Source: an uncultured beta proteobacterium (lineage in GTDB: Bacteria > Pseudomonadota > Gammaproteobacteria > Burkholderiales > Burkholderiaceae_B). From it: a stretch of DNA of 64,000 nucleotides. Shown piece by piece: positions 34,013-43,138 of this stretch. Location of the stretch: positions 1 through 64,000 of the forward strand of contig CAIJKV010000205.1 of the NCBI GenBank assembly GCA_903821335.1. Reading direction: 5' to 3'. The notes beneath the pieces are model-generated. The model searched no databases. It was not told the DNA's origin and worked only from the letters and a program-made list of their open reading frames with translations. Position 1 is the stretch's first letter. Each line of letters begins with the position of its first letter. The translations under genes and the position numbers were made by a program.

Positions 34013-35077
34013 CTAGCGGATGCAGATATAGCTGCGAAAGGTATCGGGGGCGTCCCCTAAAGCGGTACGCCTGGAAACCTCAAAGGGCGTAAACCCGGCG
34101 GGGCAAGTGCAGTCACCCGTCACCGGATTGATCATGACGTGCCGATCGACTGCCGATCGGCAGTCCAGTCCCGCCTGCCAGCCAAACGCCCCGCCAAAAC
34201 CTGATCCGGCTGCGCGCCAGGTTCCCTGATGGCAGGATAACAGTTGCCCCTCGCCGGAACGGGCGACCAACCCATCCGCCTCGCACGGTTGACTGACGTG
34301 CGCCAAGCCCTGGATCTGCAGGAATTCGCCGGCCGAAATGCGCCCGCCCGCCTGAATACTGGCTGGCGTACGCAACCCTGCCTGGGCGGAAATCTGGTCT
34401 TTGACCGTGAACGGCCCGCGCAAGGCGGTTTCGCGAACTTCCCCGTGTCGCACAAACTGTGCGTGCTGCGTGGTGTCAAAGACGCTGAACGCGGCGATCG
34501 AACCGACACCAAAGGGCCCCACACCAGCGACGGGTGGATTGGGGAAGTCGGCGACCGCGCCTTTTAGCCGCGAGGGAAACAAGGGATGAATGCTCAAGCC
34601 AACGCCCTCAAGAGCCATGAGCATTTTGCCAAGTCGCGTCACATCTGCGGCCCGTGACAGAGCGTGCCCCTCTGGCTGTGCGACGGCCAGGCCTTCCAGC
34701 CTGCAGCCGCGTTTTTCACAATCGCCCTGAGGGGGCATGATCAGGATGGACACGGCAAAGGACAGCGGCGGACCCAACGGGAACCCTGTTGGCAAGTGCC
34801 CTGCTGCTTTGAGTTCAGCCAGGGTCGGTGCAAAAAGGTTGCGATACAAATCCGGCTGTGGCGGGCGCGGCATGATACCGGCCAGTGCGTCAGCTTGCCT
34901 GATCAGCATCTGGTCGACGGCGTGTTTCACCGTCAGCAACCAGCTACCTGTGGCCTGGGCCGCAGCGTCTTCGGCCTGTTGCATCCAGAATGATGCTGCC
35001 CACCCAGCGGCCAGGGACGCCAGCGCGATGGCGATGGTGAACTCAAGCAAAGCAAAGCCACGTTGCAGGCTATTCAT
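34013..35077 (-). CDS. pilV: PilV-like minor pilin / pilus-tip protein (type IVb, shufflon-type N-terminal region)
   Basis: MNSLQRG|FALLEFTIAIALASLAAGW prepilin motif; Cys-rich C-terminus CTCPAGF...SYICIR; last gene of the pil cluster. Confidence 0.8.
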   Translation of the reverse strand: MNSLQRGFALLEFTIAIALASLAAGWAASFWMQQAEDAAAQATGSWLLTVKHAVDQMLIRQADALAGIMPRPPQPDLYRNLFAPTLAELKAAGHLPTGFPLGPPLSFAVSILIMPPQGDCEKRGCRLEGLAVAQPEGHALSRAADVTRLGKMLMALEGVGLSIHPLFPSRLKGAVADFPNPPVAGVGPFGVGSIAAFSVFDTTQHAQFVRHGEVRETALRGPFTVKDQISAQAGLRTPASIQAGGRISAGEFLQIQGLAHVSQPCEADGLVARSGEGQLLSCHQGTWRAAGSGFGGAFGWQAGLDCRSAVDRHVMINPVTGDCTCPAGFTPFEVSRRTALGDAPDTFRSYICIR

Positions 35078-35080
35078 CGC

Positions 35081-35716
35081 TCACCGCACGGTGAAGGAGA
35101 ACGTATTGCGATCGCCTGCCAGGCATTGCGCATCAGCCAGTATCGCGTTGTAGGCCATGCCCGGCTCGGTAGACGTGTTTTTAACCACCACCGGGCCCGC
35201 CTGACCCGAAATCGTCACGACTTCAGCGGCCCGCTGCAGGACAGACGCCAGCGCCGGGCAAGCCGCATGGTTGACGTCATTGAAAGTCAGGGAAAAGGCC
35301 GAACCCCCTGCACCACCCGCGATCGACTGGGACGCTACCGTGATCACACCCCGGCCAGAGGTACCACTGCCACCCAGACCATGCGCCACGGTTGCGCCAG
35401 GACCTTGCCCGGTCACGGAGACGACGCCTGATGAACGCAGCGCATTGGCGAGCGTGCCGCCATCAATACCTGAATACGGCGTTGCCCCGAAGCCGTGGGT
35501 GTTGGCCTTGACCCGCGCGATGAAACGCTGGATTTCTTCGGCGACCCGAGGAACCTTATTTTCGATCACGTACCCCTGAATAGCCGGGATGCCGACAATC
35601 GCGATCAGCATGACGATGGCGGTGACAATAGAGATCTCAATCAGCGAAAAGCCGCGCTGGGACGCGCGCACAGCGGTCAAGTCAATAGAACCAGACATGG
35701 AAACGTGAACAGACAT
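35081..35716 (-). CDS. pilS: Type IVb major prepilin PilS-like
   Basis: ASQRG|FSLIEISIVTAIVMLIAIVGIPAIQGY prepilin cleavage motif with Glu5 and long leader; two C-terminal Cys. Confidence 0.85.
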   Translation of the reverse strand: MSVHVSMSGSIDLTAVRASQRGFSLIEISIVTAIVMLIAIVGIPAIQGYVIENKVPRVAEEIQRFIARVKANTHGFGATPYSGIDGGTLANALRSSGVVSVTGQGPGATVAHGLGGSGTSGRGVITVASQSIAGGAGGSAFSLTFNDVNHAACPALASVLQRAAEVVTISGQAGPVVVKNTSTEPGMAYNAILADAQCLAGDRNTFSFTVR

Positions 35717-35744
35717 CGCGAAATTCTCCTGAATATATGGTGGT

Positions 35745-35823
35745 GCTAAATTGGTGCAGCTAAAAGGTGCCGTTAAAAGGTGGCGCTAAACGGTGCGGTT
35801 AAAAGGTGCAGCTAAAAGGTGGC
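35745..35823. repeat. 13-bp tandem repeat, ~6 copies
   Basis: GCTAAATTGGTGCA|GCTAAAAGGTGCC|GTTAAAAGGTGGC|GCTAAACGGTGCG|GTTAAAAGGTGCA|GCTAAAAGGTGGC between pilR and pilS. Confidence 0.9.
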
Positions 35824-35835
35824 GTGAGGGTTGTG

Positions 35836-36975
35836 CTACCTGGCGTAATGAAGCACCAGGCCTTGTCTGAACTCTTCGATCACGCGGTAATGCCAGAAGG
35901 CGACGCCCGCCACGATGGCGACCGACGACAGCAGCAGCAGCCAGCGCAGTGCAATGGCCTGCACAGCGATTCTTCTTACGGTATGTTGTTCCAGGCGAAC
36001 ACGGGTCCGCTGCAACCCGGCATCAAGCCCTAGGGTATTGACCATATCGGTGAGATACCACCAGGTTTCCGCATCGATCAATCCTGTGTCCAGGGCATCA
36101 GTTCCGTTAAATCCCGCATCGATACGCGCCAGCATCATTGACAAGTGATGGTCAAGCCAGCGTGTGGTGCCGCGCTGCTGGGCCAGTAGTGCTTCACGCA
36201 ACCGCGCGCCGACGTTGCCACGGGGTTTGAGCAACACTGCCAGCAAGGAAAGAAATCGCACGGCATGCACCACCCTGTACAGACGCCAAATTCCCCACTG
36301 GTCAAGAAAAGTTCGCAAGGGCCCGACCAAATGCGGAAGCGACCACGCAGTCATCCACGCCAGGCCGACCAACAAGAGCAACACCACCAGCCAGGCCCCC
36401 TTAAGCCACGAGGACGTCTGGAACAAACTCCGCGTGACCGGGCCATGAAATTCAGCTGGCAATGAAGAAAACGCCTGTGCCAGTCGATCAGCGGTAAACA
36501 ACGGGATCGAGAACAGCGAAGCGAGCGCAACGAGCAGTCCAAAAAAGCCTACCAACGACGTCTGAAAGAATTCTCTGCTGGCCGCGTCGGTCACCCTGAC
36601 CACCGCCGCAAGTTGGCGAAGCGTCTGCGTCAAGGCACCCGAACCGGCGTATTGCGCCGCCTGGATGGCAACCAGATCTTCAGTCGGCAAGGTACCGTAC
36701 CAGGTCGCGAACAAGTCCCCGCCTGTCATCAGAAATCGCTCGGCCCAGCACGCCGAGAGCACACCGCGAGGTCGCTGTCGGGTATAGCGCTGCGCATCAT
36801 CCTGAAAAACACTCAACAAGGTCTTGGTACCTGATGTGGCGTCGATCAGATCCGCCAGGTACTCATAAAAATCAGCACGCTGCCCCTTGAAACGCGAGGC
36901 TGCGACAGCGATCCTGATTTCGGACCACGCTTGCACGAGCCAAGATCCGAGGCCCCACAAAATGGCCTCAAGCAC
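35836..36975 (-). CDS. pilR: Type II secretion F / PilR-like inner-membrane platform protein
   Basis: 379-aa protein with GspF-type domains (DLIDATSGTKTLLSVFQDDA..., hydrophobic segments), between ATPase and pilin genes. Confidence 0.82.
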   Translation of the reverse strand: MLEAILWGLGSWLVQAWSEIRIAVAASRFKGQRADFYEYLADLIDATSGTKTLLSVFQDDAQRYTRQRPRGVLSACWAERFLMTGGDLFATWYGTLPTEDLVAIQAAQYAGSGALTQTLRQLAAVVRVTDAASREFFQTSLVGFFGLLVALASLFSIPLFTADRLAQAFSSLPAEFHGPVTRSLFQTSSWLKGAWLVVLLLLVGLAWMTAWSLPHLVGPLRTFLDQWGIWRLYRVVHAVRFLSLLAVLLKPRGNVGARLREALLAQQRGTTRWLDHHLSMMLARIDAGFNGTDALDTGLIDAETWWYLTDMVNTLGLDAGLQRTRVRLEQHTVRRIAVQAIALRWLLLLSSVAIVAGVAFWHYRVIEEFRQGLVLHYAR

Positions 36976-38731
36976 GAACGGTCACCTTGTTGAATGCTTG
37001 CTCAAACAAGCCAAAACGCGACTCAACCTCGCGTGGATCAATCTGCCCACAATACATTTTGTAGACGGCTGCGTGCTGCGCCGACTTGCCGTCCATGCAC
37101 GGATCAGACAAGGCGGTGCGGGCGCGCCCATGAAACCATTCATGCAACCCGAGCACATCATTTCGCTTGATGCCTTCCAGGAATCCCGGTTCTCGTGCGG
37201 GCTCAATCATTTCCGCCACCACGGTGCGCCCTTTCGTTCCGCGCAGTGCCGGAATTCCGGTCGTATTGCAACGTGCACACCCCTGGGATGATCGGAACCG
37301 CAAGCGCCCGCGCGGCACTCCGAACAACTCCTCGATGCGCGCAAGCCAAGCGTTGAACCAAGGCAGGTTGCGCCCGAGGCCAGCCACACAGTGCCAACCC
37401 TGGGCAGCAAATACTTGGTCCGCACTCAGCGCGCACTCGGGGCACAGACGTCCGACCAGGCTCTGGAACACCAACAGATTCAAGATCCCCGGGGTCGCCA
37501 GAAAATCCCGCGCAACCCCGATAAAGCTGGAGGTCAACCTCTCACAAATCAGCAGGGCCGACCCGGCATGCACGGTTGTATATAGATTCGTGCCACAACC
37601 TGCAAGATCCATGAACGCGCGACCGCTGGTCGTATCGCGAATTTCGCCAATCAACAGATCGTTCATCGCTGAACGCTTGAGGGTCTTGAGCTTGGTATCA
37701 AAGCAGGCCTCGTCCTGTTCATCAAGCGCCCGACAAATCGTGTTCTGTAAAGCATTCGGAATCAAATATTCGGCTGGATCCTCAAGCGTGATGACCTTGC
37801 GGTCGGCGGGAATATCACGCAGCAGCGTTGCAATCGTTGTCGACTTTCCAGACCCCACCACGCCGGCCAGCACCACCGCGCCGCCTTCCGTCGTGCGTGT
37901 GCGCCCAAACGCTTCAACCTGAGAGGGCAAATACCCCAGGGCATGCAGGTCCGGAGTCAGGCTGCACGGATCCATCACCAGCAGGCGCATACACACAGAC
38001 GGCCCCGCATCCGTGGCGAGCGAGGCCCAGCGCAACAACACCCGCTTGCCACGAATGAATCGGGTCAAACGGCCTTGTTGCTCGATGGATGGATCGAACA
38101 CAGCGCCGTTTCCGCCCTGGATATCCATCCAGGCGACAGCCAGCATGTCGAGCATCGTGGCGGTCGGTATATTGCGGTAGCACTCCGGCGATACATACCG
38201 GCCAGCAACCGTGAACCGCACGGCCGATTCCGGTTGTGCGCGATCAACATTGAGGTGCATGTCGCTTGCCCCATGGGTCAGGCCCCACGCCACCAGATCA
38301 TTGAAAGCGGAGTCCAGCGCCGAGCGTTCACCGCCCTGTGCGGACGCACGCTGCACCCCGCCGGTCACGTCCCCAGAACCGACGCGGTCAATCGCAAGCA
38401 ACAGAGCGGGTGCCAGTACAAACAACGCCGTCACATTCAACCGATAGCCTTTTGCCTCAAGCAAATCCAGGATCGCCAGGGTCTGGTCATCATGGCAATA
38501 CTCAGCCAGCGTGAACACACCTGCAGAGCCATCTTCAAACATGACCGGACACATGCGACCACTCAGGGACCTGACATCCAGTTCGCGTCCAAGTGTGCGG
38601 ACAAAGGCGGGTTTGAGTCGCGACAGTACCTCGCGTGACTGGATCGTCATGGGTGTATGGGGCGACCAGGCGCGCAACACCGGACTGCGTTCACGCAAGA
38701 CACGTTTCATGGTTTGCCCTGGTCCAGACAC
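36968..38731 (-). CDS. pilQ: PilQ-like pilus assembly ATPase (GspE/PilT family)
   Basis: Walker A VVLAGVVGSGKSTTIATLL; VITLEDPAEY; LLIGEIRDTTSG; CPECA...GCARCNTTG cysteine pairs. Confidence 0.88.
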   Translation of the reverse strand: MSGPGQTMKRVLRERSPVLRAWSPHTPMTIQSREVLSRLKPAFVRTLGRELDVRSLSGRMCPVMFEDGSAGVFTLAEYCHDDQTLAILDLLEAKGYRLNVTALFVLAPALLLAIDRVGSGDVTGGVQRASAQGGERSALDSAFNDLVAWGLTHGASDMHLNVDRAQPESAVRFTVAGRYVSPECYRNIPTATMLDMLAVAWMDIQGGNGAVFDPSIEQQGRLTRFIRGKRVLLRWASLATDAGPSVCMRLLVMDPCSLTPDLHALGYLPSQVEAFGRTRTTEGGAVVLAGVVGSGKSTTIATLLRDIPADRKVITLEDPAEYLIPNALQNTICRALDEQDEACFDTKLKTLKRSAMNDLLIGEIRDTTSGRAFMDLAGCGTNLYTTVHAGSALLICERLTSSFIGVARDFLATPGILNLLVFQSLVGRLCPECALSADQVFAAQGWHCVAGLGRNLPWFNAWLARIEELFGVPRGRLRFRSSQGCARCNTTGIPALRGTKGRTVVAEMIEPAREPGFLEGIKRNDVLGLHEWFHGRARTALSDPCMDGKSAQHAAVYKMYCGQIDPREVESRFGLFEQAFNKVTVRA

Positions 38732-39258
38732 AAGACCTCCTTTTTTTGGCCATTACTCAGGTGCACGCAGGGAGGATGGATCAAGTCAAGTGCATAGGCG
38801 CTGGCGCCGCCCGAGACCGGTCGCCGACGCAACGACTGGAACACGAGTAGTTGCGGGCCGATCAATACCTCTGCCGTCAAGGCACGACCGGTACCGTAGA
38901 TGGCAACAACCGAATTGCCCGTGGGCACACGTCGCTCGGGACGTGCGGGATGCCCGGCAAGCGCCGGTGCGTCAAATGGCCCGGCCGCCGCACGACGCGC
39001 GGTTTGCAAGGCGGCCTCGGTGTCCAGACGCAGCAGTTCTTCAACCGTGGTGGGTTCCGGAAAGGGGCTGACCGAGGGGCTGACCGAGGGGCTAACTAAG
39101 GGGCTGACTGCTGGGCTGAGCACCGCCTGGGTCGAACTGGCAGGTTGATCGGCCGCGGTGTCAGACTGCGCGGCATGACTAGTGAACAGCCATGAAAACA
39201 TTAGCAAGAACGCAAACGAACGCTGCGACAGCGACACTGGACTACGGACGATGTTCAA
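38707..39258 (-). CDS. pilP: Type IV pilus biogenesis protein PilP-like
   Basis: Signal peptide, PTTVEELLRLDTEAALQTARRAA, VAIYGTGRALTAEVLIGPQLLVF; position between pilO and pilQ. Confidence 0.75.
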   Translation of the reverse strand: MNIVRSPVSLSQRSFAFLLMFSWLFTSHAAQSDTAADQPASSTQAVLSPAVSPLVSPSVSPSVSPFPEPTTVEELLRLDTEAALQTARRAAAGPFDAPALAGHPARPERRVPTGNSVVAIYGTGRALTAEVLIGPQLLVFQSLRRRPVSGGASAYALDLIHPPCVHLSNGQKKEVLCLDQGKP

Positions 39259-40579
39259 ATAGGTCTCCTACCAGTTGAACCAGCAACGGACTATGCGCAA
39301 TACCTTGTCCAGGGGTTCTTTCAATCGCAAGACTCGCACTGCGCCAACGGATTGGAACGTCAAGCGCTGCAAGCGCAGGGACCGAACGCAGCGGTCCCTT
39401 GACGATGAGAGTGCGCAAGCCCCACAGTGGCATGTTCTCTGGTCGACTCAAGGGCTGACCTTGTGCGTCCAGCGGGGCCGATATTGATAACTTGGTGCCC
39501 GCGCCAATCTGGATATGTTCGAACGCGGGATGAATTCGCTGGAAATGTGACATCCAGTCGACCATGCGGGGCGTGGCGGTCCAGTCAAGAAAGGAGCCTG
39601 CTTGCAGCACCCGCCAACTCATGGCCGCACCGTCCAGGGGCGTGAAATGCAGCATCCATCCAGACGGTTTCACCCGCTCAAGGTGTGCATTCAAGGCAAG
39701 GCGATGTTGCCGCATGTAGTCGGCCGAGCATTGCCAGTCCAGCCCGGCCGGTTCGCAACGAATCTGGCGTAACCGCCAGCCGGAAGGATCGACAGGAACA
39801 TGTCGCCAATGTTGCATCATTTGCGACAAGTCCTGAAAGGAATGCACGGGATGAATGCGGGCGAACGCCTGCAGGGTTTCGCGCCACTGGGTGTCGGGAT
39901 CAGGAGTCTGTGCAACGTGGTCAACGCTGCGACTTGCCGGCAATAGGTACACGCCGATCCCGACCGCCACGCCTGCGGTCAGGGCCTTGAGCCAGGTGCC
40001 GGGATCGGTGCCGCGCAGACGCAGAGGTTGCAACGCCGAGGTGATCGAAATCGGTCCATCCAGCCAGGCTGGGCAAGGCTGGCAAGCGCCAGCACCAGCG
40101 GGTTCAACATGGATGGACATATTGGGAAATCGCGAGCGCACGGAATCGAGCGCAGCGCGCGCCGACTGCTCATCGGCGAACCACTTGTCGGTCTGAGACA
40201 GGACCGCGCCGCCGTGCGTGGCGACCATCCAGCACCCCTGACCCGGGACCGGCATCAGGCACGCCACCGCGCCGGCAGGATGATTAGACGCGAACACGGC
40301 GGCAGCCGAATAAATCACCTTGCGTTTGCGATAGTGTTTCTGCAGCAATCGCAGGCAGCCAAGCGACGAGGCGTGCGGCCCCGCCACAAGGTAATGCGTC
40401 GCGCGTAGTGATCGGGCGCGACGCGTCGCCAGGGTCCTGGGGTTGCCACCCACCAGTGGCGTCCAGTCCATGCCGAACACCACATGATTCCCGGCGGTGC
40501 TCACAAGAATGTATGTCGACCGTAGGGTGGCGTCGCCGGGAACGTTTTCCTGCACATCAGCGCATTGAGCGTCGGACAT
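39242..40579 (-). CDS. pilO: Type 4b pilus protein PilO2-like
   Basis: 445-aa protein in PIL-cluster position, N-terminal YILVSTAGNHVVFGMDWTPLVGG and single TM region. Confidence 0.75.
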   Translation of the reverse strand: MSDAQCADVQENVPGDATLRSTYILVSTAGNHVVFGMDWTPLVGGNPRTLATRRARSLRATHYLVAGPHASSLGCLRLLQKHYRKRKVIYSAAAVFASNHPAGAVACLMPVPGQGCWMVATHGGAVLSQTDKWFADEQSARAALDSVRSRFPNMSIHVEPAGAGACQPCPAWLDGPISITSALQPLRLRGTDPGTWLKALTAGVAVGIGVYLLPASRSVDHVAQTPDPDTQWRETLQAFARIHPVHSFQDLSQMMQHWRHVPVDPSGWRLRQIRCEPAGLDWQCSADYMRQHRLALNAHLERVKPSGWMLHFTPLDGAAMSWRVLQAGSFLDWTATPRMVDWMSHFQRIHPAFEHIQIGAGTKLSISAPLDAQGQPLSRPENMPLWGLRTLIVKGPLRSVPALAALDVPIRWRSASLAIERTPGQGIAHSPLLVQLVGDLFEHRP

Positions 40580-40583
40580 CGTT

Positions 40584-42215
40584 TCAGAATCCTTCTTCGA
40601 GCTGGGCAGTCACAATAATCAGCGTGGCCGTGCGCGATTGGTTCGTGCGGTCGCCGCCTCCGAGGATCAAGGACGCATCGGCGGACACCCTGTTATGCGT
40701 GGATTCCTGGTGTTTGCGTTCAAAGCCGGAAATCAGCATGGGTTGCCCAGCCTTGAGCACCAGTTGCTGGACCGTCCCATTGCCGTCGATGGTGATCTGC
40801 TGGATTTGTGCCTGATTGCTCTGTTCACCAAACGTGACAGTCTTCAGAGGCTGGGCAACCGTATTGTCGTAGGCGAGAGAAAGCAGAATCTGCCCATCTT
40901 CCTGCGCATCGGGCACAAGCGTCAGGAACGCCCCGACCGTTTCTTCTTTCTGGCTGACGGAAACCGACGGGATGGCACCGACGCCCTCTTTGGACACGGA
41001 TCCGACCATCGATGTCGTCTGGACGCGGTCAATGTAAGAGAACGTTGTCCTGACAGCATGCGTGACTGGCCGACGGTTCAGGGTCAGTACCGGCACGCTG
41101 GTATGGCGCACGACAGTTCCGTATTTTGCAAGCACGGTCATGAGCGCCTGGCTGGACCCAAAGGTACCTTGCGCCACTTTCGCAGTGGCATTCTTAGCCG
41201 GTGCAGCGGCGCCAAACGGTGTGCCGGAAAGCGCCGCCGTCAGACTTGCGGTGGACATCACGACATCCCAGTCCACGCCGAATTCAAGATTCTCATGCGT
41301 CGCGATCGTGATTTCTTCGAAGATGAGTCTGACGCGTCTGGTCAGTGCGCGATTTTCCCGTTCGATGAACTGGGCGACCTCTGACAGTGCATCGGGTGTA
41401 TCGGTCACGATAATCGATGACGCGGCACCAGGATGTGCGGCAACAATGGCCGCGCGAGTGAGAAACGGTTCAATACGCGCCTTGATCGCGTCCATCGCTT
41501 GATACTCAGGCACGTTCAGCGACGTACGCGACGTGTTGTCAAAGCCACCCGCTTTGTTACCCGCGGACCTGCCAAGATGCGCATCAGCCTGCGCGGACAG
41601 CGACAGCACCCGCACATCGAATACCCGGGTTTGTGTTCGATAAAACTCGATGGCACCGTCGTGATATCGCCAGTAAATGCCGAGATGACGCGCCAGCGCG
41701 TCCAGTGCCTGGGGCAACGGTTGCGGCCCACGACGACCAAACGTGACCTGTCGCGATTCATCTCCACTGACTGCCGGCTGCGCGATCACCAGGCGTGGCA
41801 AAAAGTTTTCGGCTGGTAACAAGGCATCAGGCTTGACACGTACCGGCACGCCTGTCGCACGCGTGATGTGTTCTGCAATGGTGAGCAAGCCAACTTTACC
41901 GGCGCCAAACATCAGTGTGGTGTCAACGTTGGCGCGCAGTGCCGGCGGCAGCGTGACATCACGTGACAAGGGCACCGACCGACCCACCAGCCAGGGTTTA
42001 TTCACACGCTGCGCGTCGATCCGGGCCTGACGATTGCTCGTCGCGTCCTTGAACCTGTCACGCTGTTGATGCACCTGCTGGTCGGCGTCCGTGGCGACGC
42101 GGGCGTTGCCCTCGATACGGTCGTGTATTGCACAACCAGGCAACAGGGATATTGTCAGGAACACCGCCGGTGACAATACGGGAAAACGCGACGTCAAGCT
42201 GAGGCTAACGCTCAT
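40584..42215 (-). CDS. pilN: PilN-family type IVb pilus secretin (outer-membrane lipoprotein)
   Basis: Lipobox LLPGCAI; FEEITIATHENLEFGVDWDVV, TVVRHTSVPVLTLNRRPVTH, QQLVLKAGQPMLISGFERK secretin-type motifs. Confidence 0.88.
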   Translation of the reverse strand: MSVSLSLTSRFPVLSPAVFLTISLLPGCAIHDRIEGNARVATDADQQVHQQRDRFKDATSNRQARIDAQRVNKPWLVGRSVPLSRDVTLPPALRANVDTTLMFGAGKVGLLTIAEHITRATGVPVRVKPDALLPAENFLPRLVIAQPAVSGDESRQVTFGRRGPQPLPQALDALARHLGIYWRYHDGAIEFYRTQTRVFDVRVLSLSAQADAHLGRSAGNKAGGFDNTSRTSLNVPEYQAMDAIKARIEPFLTRAAIVAAHPGAASSIIVTDTPDALSEVAQFIERENRALTRRVRLIFEEITIATHENLEFGVDWDVVMSTASLTAALSGTPFGAAAPAKNATAKVAQGTFGSSQALMTVLAKYGTVVRHTSVPVLTLNRRPVTHAVRTTFSYIDRVQTTSMVGSVSKEGVGAIPSVSVSQKEETVGAFLTLVPDAQEDGQILLSLAYDNTVAQPLKTVTFGEQSNQAQIQQITIDGNGTVQQLVLKAGQPMLISGFERKHQESTHNRVSADASLILGGGDRTNQSRTATLIIVTAQLEEGF

Positions 42216-42967
42216 GCTGGTGTCCCGGGGATCGCGGTGCGATCACATGGTTCGGAGGCACCCACCACACGCAGCACCTGGTTGGCATAAAAGCAAGGCT
42301 GCAGCGGGCGATCAGACAGTTCGGTCGACGCCACAAGTGCCTGAACTGACGAGACGAAATCGTCGCTAAAGTTTGCCGTGGCCGACAGGGGAATATCGAC
42401 ATCGATCGCCCAGTATTCGGACTGGAAGTGCCAGCCACTCAGGCCCGACCAGCGGACCAGTGCCTGGCGAAGGTGAATGTCGGCGGGGCTGACAGAAAAA
42501 ATGGGGGTCTGGGCAACAGTGGGCGGCGTCAACGTCGGTGGGGTCAATGGGGTCACCGGACCCACCGGGGGAGGCGCCCCCACCGATTCAGCCGAGAGCC
42601 GCCTGGCGGCCGCCCGCTGTCGTCCTGCCCGAAAGGCCAGCGACGGCCAGTGCCCTTCGATAATCGCATAGGGTTCCTGCCGCGTATAAGCCAGCACCTG
42701 TTCGCCCTGAGGATTGACCGCGACGATGACGGGCAAGGTCTGGCCAGGCAGCCACTGCAGCCAAGTATGTGTCGCATCCGAGAATACCTGCAGGGGTGCG
42801 ACCGCCCGGTCGCCCGATAGCCGCCATCCAAAATCAAGTTTTCCGGCAGGCGTCGTGAGTGGTGTGGACGAGGTGTTCGCCGGGCGAGGTGCGGACGGCA
42901 CGCCACACCCCACAAGCAGGGTCAGGCCAAACGTCGCGACACCTGCATAAGCAATCTTCATCGTCAA
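42212..42967 (-). CDS. pilL: PilL/TcpQ-domain lipoprotein with possible VirB9/TrbG-like N-terminal domain
   Basis: Lipobox LLVGCGV; C-terminus SPADIHLRQALVRWSGLSGWHFQSEYWAIDVDIPLSATANFSDDFVSSVQALVASTELSDRPLQPCFYANQVLRVV is TcpQ/PilL-like; N-terminal PLQVFSDATHTWLQWLPGQTLPVIV...AIIEGHWPSLAFRAG resembles VirB9 C-terminal pattern. Confidence 0.75.
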   Translation of the reverse strand: MTMKIAYAGVATFGLTLLVGCGVPSAPRPANTSSTPLTTPAGKLDFGWRLSGDRAVAPLQVFSDATHTWLQWLPGQTLPVIVAVNPQGEQVLAYTRQEPYAIIEGHWPSLAFRAGRQRAAARRLSAESVGAPPPVGPVTPLTPPTLTPPTVAQTPIFSVSPADIHLRQALVRWSGLSGWHFQSEYWAIDVDIPLSATANFSDDFVSSVQALVASTELSDRPLQPCFYANQVLRVVGASEPCDRTAIPGTPA

Positions 42968-43054
42968 TCAGTCCGAAAAAACAGGCTGAATCTTGACGCG
43001 CCCCCGAACGCGTCGCAATTGTGTGTGTCACGCATGGACGGAAATTGCTAAAAA

Positions 43055-43078
43055 AAACGGAACCCGAAGGTTCCGTTT
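43055..43078 (-). terminator. Rho-independent terminator downstream of the ugpB-like gene
   Basis: AAACGGAACC-cgaa-GGTTCCGTTT; minus strand followed by TTTTTTT. Confidence 0.8.
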
Positions 43079-43138
43079 ATCACTACAGGTACTTGTCGCC
43101 GGTCGCCTCAGGTCATCCCTGTCAGCGCCGCACGTGCA

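Noticed and set aside
35745-35823. 13-bp repeats as plasmid-type iterons
   Set aside because: No replication initiator gene nearby; position upstream of pilS and spacing suggest a regulatory or slippage repeat instead.
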